DNA of 64,000 nt from Rhabditoides inermis (lineage: Eukaryota; Nematoda; Chromadorea; Rhabditida; Rhabditidae): positions 642,001 through 706,000 of the forward strand of contig CAWZYM010000318.1 in the NCBI GenBank assembly GCA_963966185.1, in the 5' to 3' direction. A model generated the notes under the pieces. That model had not been told where the DNA came from, made no database searches, and was given only the letters and a program-made list of their open reading frames with translations. This document shows positions 59,370 to 64,000 of the stretch, piece after piece. The number at the start of each line of letters is the position of its first letter. The stretch's first letter is position 1. The position numbers and the translations under genes are program-made.

Positions 59370-60170
59370 TTCTAGGGTATTCACGTCGGGTAATAAATTA
59401 GTCATTTATTACTAATGAAAATTTGATAGTAATAAATCAGTTTCATTTATTAGTAATGAAAGTTTACAACTCGTTTGTTAGTCATTTATCATTTCGATTT
59501 CCTACTGTTAATTTAGCACTAATAAATTAGTTGTAAAATTTTGCAACTAATATAGTCATAATTTCGAATTTAAAATTGGTCTTGAAACGACACCATTCAA
59601 GATTTTGATGACTGTAGCCGGTTTTAACAATGTCATCATCGCATCAGCGGTCTTGAATTTTTCTTGTTTTTTCACAAGTGTTTTCTTATGTTTTAAATGT
59701 TTTGGCATGTATCTTCATATACATTATGAGTATCTATGTCGAGTGTATGCTATCATTACATGCGATTATCTCATTGTAGACGTGTATTCGTTCTCTGATG
59801 TAGTCTGATGATGGCGCATGCTGCTTCACCAGCAACCAGCAACAATGAAGGTGAGTACAACTGTATTGTTTTGTATGTAATTGCAAAAAAATAGTTTTGA
59901 TTTATGTGTAATGTGCAGTCCATCAGGTGTATCATGTTGACCTCGTCATTGCAGATTACGTGAGCGTGCGTCGTCGTGTCGAATGAACGAAGCTGGCAAG
60001 GCAGGGAGAGAAGAAGAAAGGGCGCCGGATCGGCAATTCAAGCAATCATCCACTAATTGTTCTTGTTTGGTTGCCTCAAAATAAACAGTGTTATTAAAAT
60101 CGATGTGTGTTATTTGAAATCATTTTTGTTGTGATGTATATAAATGTATGTGATTATATAGGATTGTGGT
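59370..60170. other. Intergenic, repeat-like AT-rich sequence
   Basis: 59380-59540 repeats AATAAATTAGT and ATTACTAATGAAA words, which recur at 62045-62130. No convincing gene was found; a two-exon frame of 24 codons at 59808-59986 was rejected. Confidence 0.5.
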
Positions 60171-60177
60171 TAGCTAG

Positions 60178-61254
60178 TGACGAAAGCATTCGATCACGAA
60201 AGCATTCGATCGAGTGAGTCACCCGAAGCTTTTTGCTAAGCTGTCGTCGTTGGGAGTGACGGGCGAGCTACACGCGTGGCTGCGCTCGTGGCTCACCGGC
60301 CGGACGCAGCGAGTGCAGGTGGAGGGAGAGCTGAGTGCGCACGAACCTGTCCTCTCCGGAGTGCCCCAGGGATCCGTTCTCGGACCTCTCCTCTTCCTGC
60401 TGTTCGTCAACGATCTACCTTCCCGGATGCCCCCGCACGTCAACATCTACCTGTTTGCCGACGACGCCAAGATCTCAACGTCCTTCAAGCGAACTGATTC
60501 ACCCGATTCGCTAGTAGCAGCTGCGAGAGCATTGGAGACATGGACCGAGGACTGGGAGATGCAAGTCTGCGCCAGCAAATGTGCCGTTGTCCACGTTGGA
60601 AAGAAGAACCCACGTCACGTCTACAACCTTTTCGGTTCGCCAGTTCCGTCCAGCGAGGAGATACGCGATCTCGGAGTCATCGTCTCTTCCAACCTCACCT
60701 TCCGTCAACACGTCAACACCATTGCTTCCAAGGCAACCAGGAAGATCAACTTCCTCTTCCTGTCGCTGAAAACAAGAAACGAAGCCGTTCTCGTCAATGC
60801 GTATATCATCTATGTGCGCTCGATTGCTGAATACGCTAGTGTGATCTACAATCCACTATACGACATCGACATCAACACGCTGGAATTTATCCAAAAGCTG
60901 TTCCTAACTCGCTTAGCTTTCCGATGCAAGCTTTCACATCTATCGCATGCAGCGCTACGCTCTCGGCTTGGCCTTGAAACGCTTGAGAGGAGAAGACAAC
61001 TCAATGACTTATGTTACTTCTTCAGGCTGAAGTCCGGGAAGATCGACCTGCCTCTCTCTGCTCTCTTCGACGAACGCCCGAGCTCTACTCGCGGTCTGCC
61101 CATCAAGTACTACCCCCGTAGCAACGCCAAAAGCAACACGGCAAGAGCATTCTACTCTTATAGGGTTTTCAATACTGTCAATGCCCTTCAACCTGAGATA
61201 TTCGATTGTTGTCTCACAAGTACTTTTCGCAAACATGTTGATTATATAACGTGA
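60178..61254 (+). pseudogene. 5'-truncated LINE reverse transcriptase (Jockey/CR1-like)
   Basis: An open frame of about 350 codons begins within RT motif A (TKAFDRVSH) and continues with GVPQGSVLGPLLFLLFVNDL (motif B region), the catalytic FADDAKI (motif C), GVIVSSNLTF (thumb start) and the C-terminal region ending STFRKHVDYIT. The endonuclease and first RT blocks are missing. At the 5' junction the 15-bp word ACGAAAGCATTCGAT is directly duplicated (60180-60194 and 60196-60210). The catalytic Asp pair is intact, but the protein lacks its N-terminus. It belongs to a different subfamily from the LINE tail at 13.7-14.3 kb. Confidence 0.88.
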
Positions 61255-61439
61255 ATAGTCTATATACTTCCCCGCGTATAATTGCTTCTTTGTCTTCGAG
61301 TCATCGATATTTCTCACATGTACTGCCACTCTTTCTATATTATGTGTTTCACATCCACTTTCTGGTTCGTATAAGTGCTCATTTAAGCCTTCGAATGTTC
61401 TATATAATTGTACTAAATAACATCTCGTCAATTAATAAT

Positions 61440-61828
61440 TAGGGATGTCAATGGGAATTTTCAAGTGTTACGGATATGTGCTTACTGTATATCAAAATGA
61501 AGTAAATTATATGTAGTTTTGAAATAGTATCATTTTAATTAGTTGTTTTCTTTCATTTCCGCGTTACGCGCATCGAAAGCGCGCGGTTTGAGGGCGCGCG
61601 CGGCACACAACTTCACAGAGAAAGGCTAAGCCACGCCCCTTTTTGACGTCATTTTCATAGGATCAAATCAATTTTTGTCAAAAATAATAGGTTATGACAC
61701 GGTCCAGCGCCAAAAGGAAGGCACTACTAGATACAACTTTTTACGGCGCGTCGAATGGTGTATTCCGTTTGGCGCGGGAAGATGCCGCATATTTGTGCCA
61801 TCAAAGCTCCGCCCACTTGACATCCCTA
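61440..61828. mobile_element. hAT-like MITE, 389 bp, with 8-bp target duplication
   Basis: The 12-bp inverted ends are TAGGGATGTCAA and TTGACATCCCTA. The flanks are a perfect direct duplication TTAATAAT (61432-61439 and 61829-61836). The interior contains GCGCGCG-rich and CCACGCCCC words and no long frame. It lies about 190 bp after the LINE stop codon, possibly inside the LINE 3' tail. Confidence 0.88.
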
Positions 61829-61929
61829 TTAATAATAAATAATAATAGTGGTGTGATTTTTGGTCGGCACGAATCGAGGTAGAATTGGCGCAACGGAAAG
61901 AAGGAACGAGCGAATATTCGACCTAAAAA

Positions 61930-62045
61930 TCATCTGTGATAGATCTGTAGCAGATATGTAGCAAATCTGTGACAGATCTGCTCCCCACAGGTCTGTCACA
62001 GACTCCACACAGATCTCGGACAGAGTCTGTGTCAGATCTGTGGTG
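61930..62045. repeat. Short fold-back built from AGATCTGT words
   Basis: The words AGATCTGTAGCAG and GTGACAGATCTG, then the inverted ACAGGTCTGTCACAGA and ACAGATCTC, alternate through about 115 bp and can fold back. Origin unknown. Sequence from here to 62250 shows no gene. Confidence 0.6.
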
Positions 62046-62256
62046 AGTTAATAAATTAGTAATAAAATTTTACCGGAGTTCTGCTGCCAGCTGCCAATAA
62101 ATTAGTATATATATATTATTAACGACAAAATTGACCGTGCAAAAAATTCAACTAATCGGGTTTCTTGTTTTATTTTCAAGTAAGGAAGCGTGGCCCTAGA
62201 TCCAGCGCTAGCTAGCGCGGAAGCATGCGCGGAAGCATGATTGTTTCCGCATTTAG

Positions 62257-62442
62257 CACCTCTTCAAAGAATACAAATACGAATTATTCACGCTAATAGC
62301 CATGATTTTCATATTCGATTGAGAATGCGTGGAATTATTCAGTCCTCGCGTTGATTTCCAAGTCTAATCCTATTTCGATGATTTGCATGTCTGGAGGGGC
62401 GAATAAAAGGCGGGCGCGGCGGGCTGCCGGCATCCATTCGCC
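62257..62442 (+). promoter_or_regulatory. msp promoter region (first copy)
   Basis: About 185 bp upstream of this msp start is repeated almost exactly before the second msp (62927-63112), ending AATAAAAGGCGGGCGCGG about 40 bp before the ATG. AATAAAAGG is a plausible TATA-like element. Conservation may reflect recent duplication rather than selection. Confidence 0.5.
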
Positions 62443-62887
62443 ATGACGTCCGTCCCTCCCGGAGATATCAACACCCAGCCGGGTACCAAGATCGTCTTCA
62501 ACGCTCCCTATGATGACAAGCACACCTACCACATCAAGGTGTGGCACTATGACAGCTGATATCGATTTCTTATCGATTAGTTTTCATCTAGTTTCCGTTC
62601 AGATCATCAACGCCGGAGGTCGCCGCATCGGATGGGCCATCAAGACCACCAACATGAAGCGCCTCGGCGTCGACCCGCCGTGCGGAGTGCTCGACCCCAA
62701 GGAGAACGTGCTGATGGCCGTCTCTTGCGACGCGTTCCAGTACGGTCAGGAGGACACCAACAACGACCGCATCACCATCGAGTGGACCAACACCCCCGAC
62801 GGCGCCGCCAAGACCTTCCGCCGCGAGTGGTTCCAGGGCGACGGAATGGTCCGCCGCAAGAACCTTCCCATCGAGTACAACCCTTGA
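62443..62887 (+). CDS. msp: Major sperm protein (MSP), tandem copy 1
   Basis: Exons 62443-62538 and 62603-62887 encode 126 aa. The N-terminus [40 protein letters not shown], the [11 protein letters not shown] loop, [19 protein letters not shown] and the C-terminus [12 protein letters not shown] are diagnostic of nematode MSP, the immunoglobulin-like protein that assembles into filaments driving crawling sperm and that also acts as an oocyte maturation signal. The 64-nt intron follows HIK; C. elegans msp genes generally lack introns, whereas some other nematodes have one. The intron contains CTGATATCGAT and TTATCGATTAG words (GATA-like). The encoded protein is identical to that of copy 2, 670 bp downstream. 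Confidence 0.97.
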
Positions 62888-62926
62888 ATGATCTATGCAC
62901 GATAAACTGATTGTTTCCGCATTTAG

Positions 62927-63112
62927 CACCTCTTCAAAGAATACAAATACGAATTATTCACGCTAATAGCCATGATTTTCATATTCGATTGAGAATGCGT
63001 GGAATTATTCAGTCCTCGCGTTGATTTCCAAGTCTAATCCTATTTCGATGATTTGCATGTCTGGAGGGGCGAATAAAAGGCGGGCGCGGCGGGCTGCCGG
63101 CATCCATTCGCC
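62927..63112 (+). promoter_or_regulatory. msp promoter region (second copy)
   Basis: Nearly exact repeat of 62257-62442. It occupies the whole spacer between the two msp genes, so the 3' end of copy 1 and the promoter of copy 2 abut within about 40 bp. Confidence 0.5.
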
Positions 63113-63558
63113 ATGACGTCCGTCCCTCCCGGAGATATCAACACCCAGCCGGGTACCAAGATCGTCTTCAACGCCCCCTACGATGACAAGCACACCTACC
63201 ACATCAAGGTGTGGCACTGTTGATCAGCTGATATTGATTGCTTATCGATTGGTTCACATCTGTTACTGTTCAGATCATCAACGCTGGAGGTCGCCGCATC
63301 GGATGGGCCATCAAGACGACCAACATGAAGCGCCTCGGTGTCGACCCGCCGTGCGGAGTGCTCGACCCCAAGGAGAACGTGCTGATGGCCGTCTCTTGCG
63401 ACGCGTTCCAGTACGGTCAGGAGGACACTAACAACGACCGCATCACCATCGAGTGGACCAACACCCCCGACGGCGCCGCCAAGACCTTCCGCCGCGAGTG
63501 GTTCCAGGGCGACGGAATGGTCCGCCGCAAGAACCTCCCCATCGAGTACAACCCTTGA
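63113..63558 (+). CDS. msp: Major sperm protein (MSP), tandem copy 2
   Basis: Exons 63113-63208 and 63274-63558 encode the same 126-aa protein as copy 1. Differences in the coding exons are synonymous (for example GCCCCCTACGAT for GCTCCCTATGAT), while the 65-nt intron differs at many positions yet keeps the GCTGATAT and TTATCGATT words. An AATAAA polyadenylation signal lies 14 bp after the stop (AATAAACATC at 63572). Expected expression is spermatocyte-specific, by analogy with other msp genes. Confidence 0.97.
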
Positions 63559-63579
63559 ATGAATGAGACACAATAAACA

Positions 63580-64000
63580 TCATTTTATCTGTATCGGCCG
63601 TTGATTTGTTTCGATTTGTATATATATATATACTTTATTCATAATTGAGACAAGTGACATGAACAATGGGTTGACAGTGTAAAAAGCGCACAGTTTGAGA
63701 CTAGACGAACGTTTTGACTTCTTTACGATGACGTCCCGTCCGTTTGTACGCTCTGAACGCAGTCGAACCGAAGGGATAATCCCTCACCAGACACTGTGTT
63801 TATAACAGCATATGCGGTGAGAGACTATCCTGTCACTTCTATAGTTGGGTGAGAAAACCCGGCCGGTGAGATAGACACTACCCCTGTCCAACCGTCTTTC
63901 CCCGTCAACTAGCGAGCAAAGAACTCTACATAAAATCTATAGATGTGTTGGGTCTGTTATATGAAGTTTGTTCAGAAGAACGTACTTCTGCATAGCTGAT
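63580..64000. other. Intergenic, no gene seen
   Basis: A short TATATATATATA run at 63619-63632, then sequence of mixed composition without a recognisable frame. GGTGAGA words near 63818 and 63865 have no clear meaning. Confidence 0.5.

Noticed and set aside
59808..59986. Two-exon gene encoding 24 residues (MMAHAASP...)
   Set aside because: Too short to support; splice-like signals alone occur by chance in AT-rich DNA.
62335..62929. Long minus-strand frames over the msp genes
   Set aside because: Antisense shadows of the highly codon-biased MSP exons.

Overview
The window is nematode nuclear DNA. The evidence is two intron-containing major sperm protein (MSP) genes, chemoreceptor genes of the nematode srsx and sre types, T-rich TTTCAG-type acceptors directly before start codons (where spliced leaders are usually added), and many short introns. 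The very high exon counts (about 34 exons in one STRIPAK gene) and the MSP sequence suit a diplogastrid or Pristionchus-like rhabditid better than C. elegans, but the species is inference.

Layout. 1-12876 (-): almost all of a STRIP/FAM40 (farl-11) orthologue; only its last codons lie off the left edge. 13.0-17.3 kb: a Tc-type DNA transposon with long terminal inverted repeats, invaded by a LINE tail and a second insert, then a small secreted Thr-rich protein (+) and a fold-back. 18.4-20.0 kb: an intact srsx chemoreceptor (+), followed by a hAT-like MITE with a perfect 8-bp target duplication. 20.97-30.8 kb: about 9.8 kb of GC-rich minisatellite (roughly 140 units of 65-75 bp), each with a conserved core of about 47 bp and a G4-prone purine linker. 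31.0-36.8 kb: fragments of an sre receptor, then the intact gene (+). 37-41 kb: gene-poor, with a LINE endonuclease fragment and dispersed repeats.

41.5-59.2 kb: an srsx gene (+) and a TFIIS gene (-) that originally converged. A tandem duplication of about 6.1-6.7 kb, with both breakpoints inside introns, left an intact srsx on the left, an intact TFIIS on the right, and truncated copies of both in the middle. Copy A also carries a 552-bp element with a 9-bp target duplication; copy B is its empty site. 60.2-61.3 kb: a 5'-truncated LINE reverse transcriptase. 61.4-61.8 kb: a second hAT-like MITE. 62.4-63.6 kb: two tandem MSP genes (+) encoding the same 126-aa protein.

Functionally the genes are unrelated: a kinase/phosphatase scaffold, a transcription elongation factor, chemoreceptors and sperm cytoskeleton proteins. 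The unusual content is the repeats: the G-rich satellite, fold-back elements built from roughly 32-bp palindromic modules with tRNA-like cores, and purine (GA/G) tracts that begin right at 5' splice sites in several genes. Exon boundaries were read by eye and checked for reading-phase continuity; similarity calls rest on recognised family motifs, not on a search.
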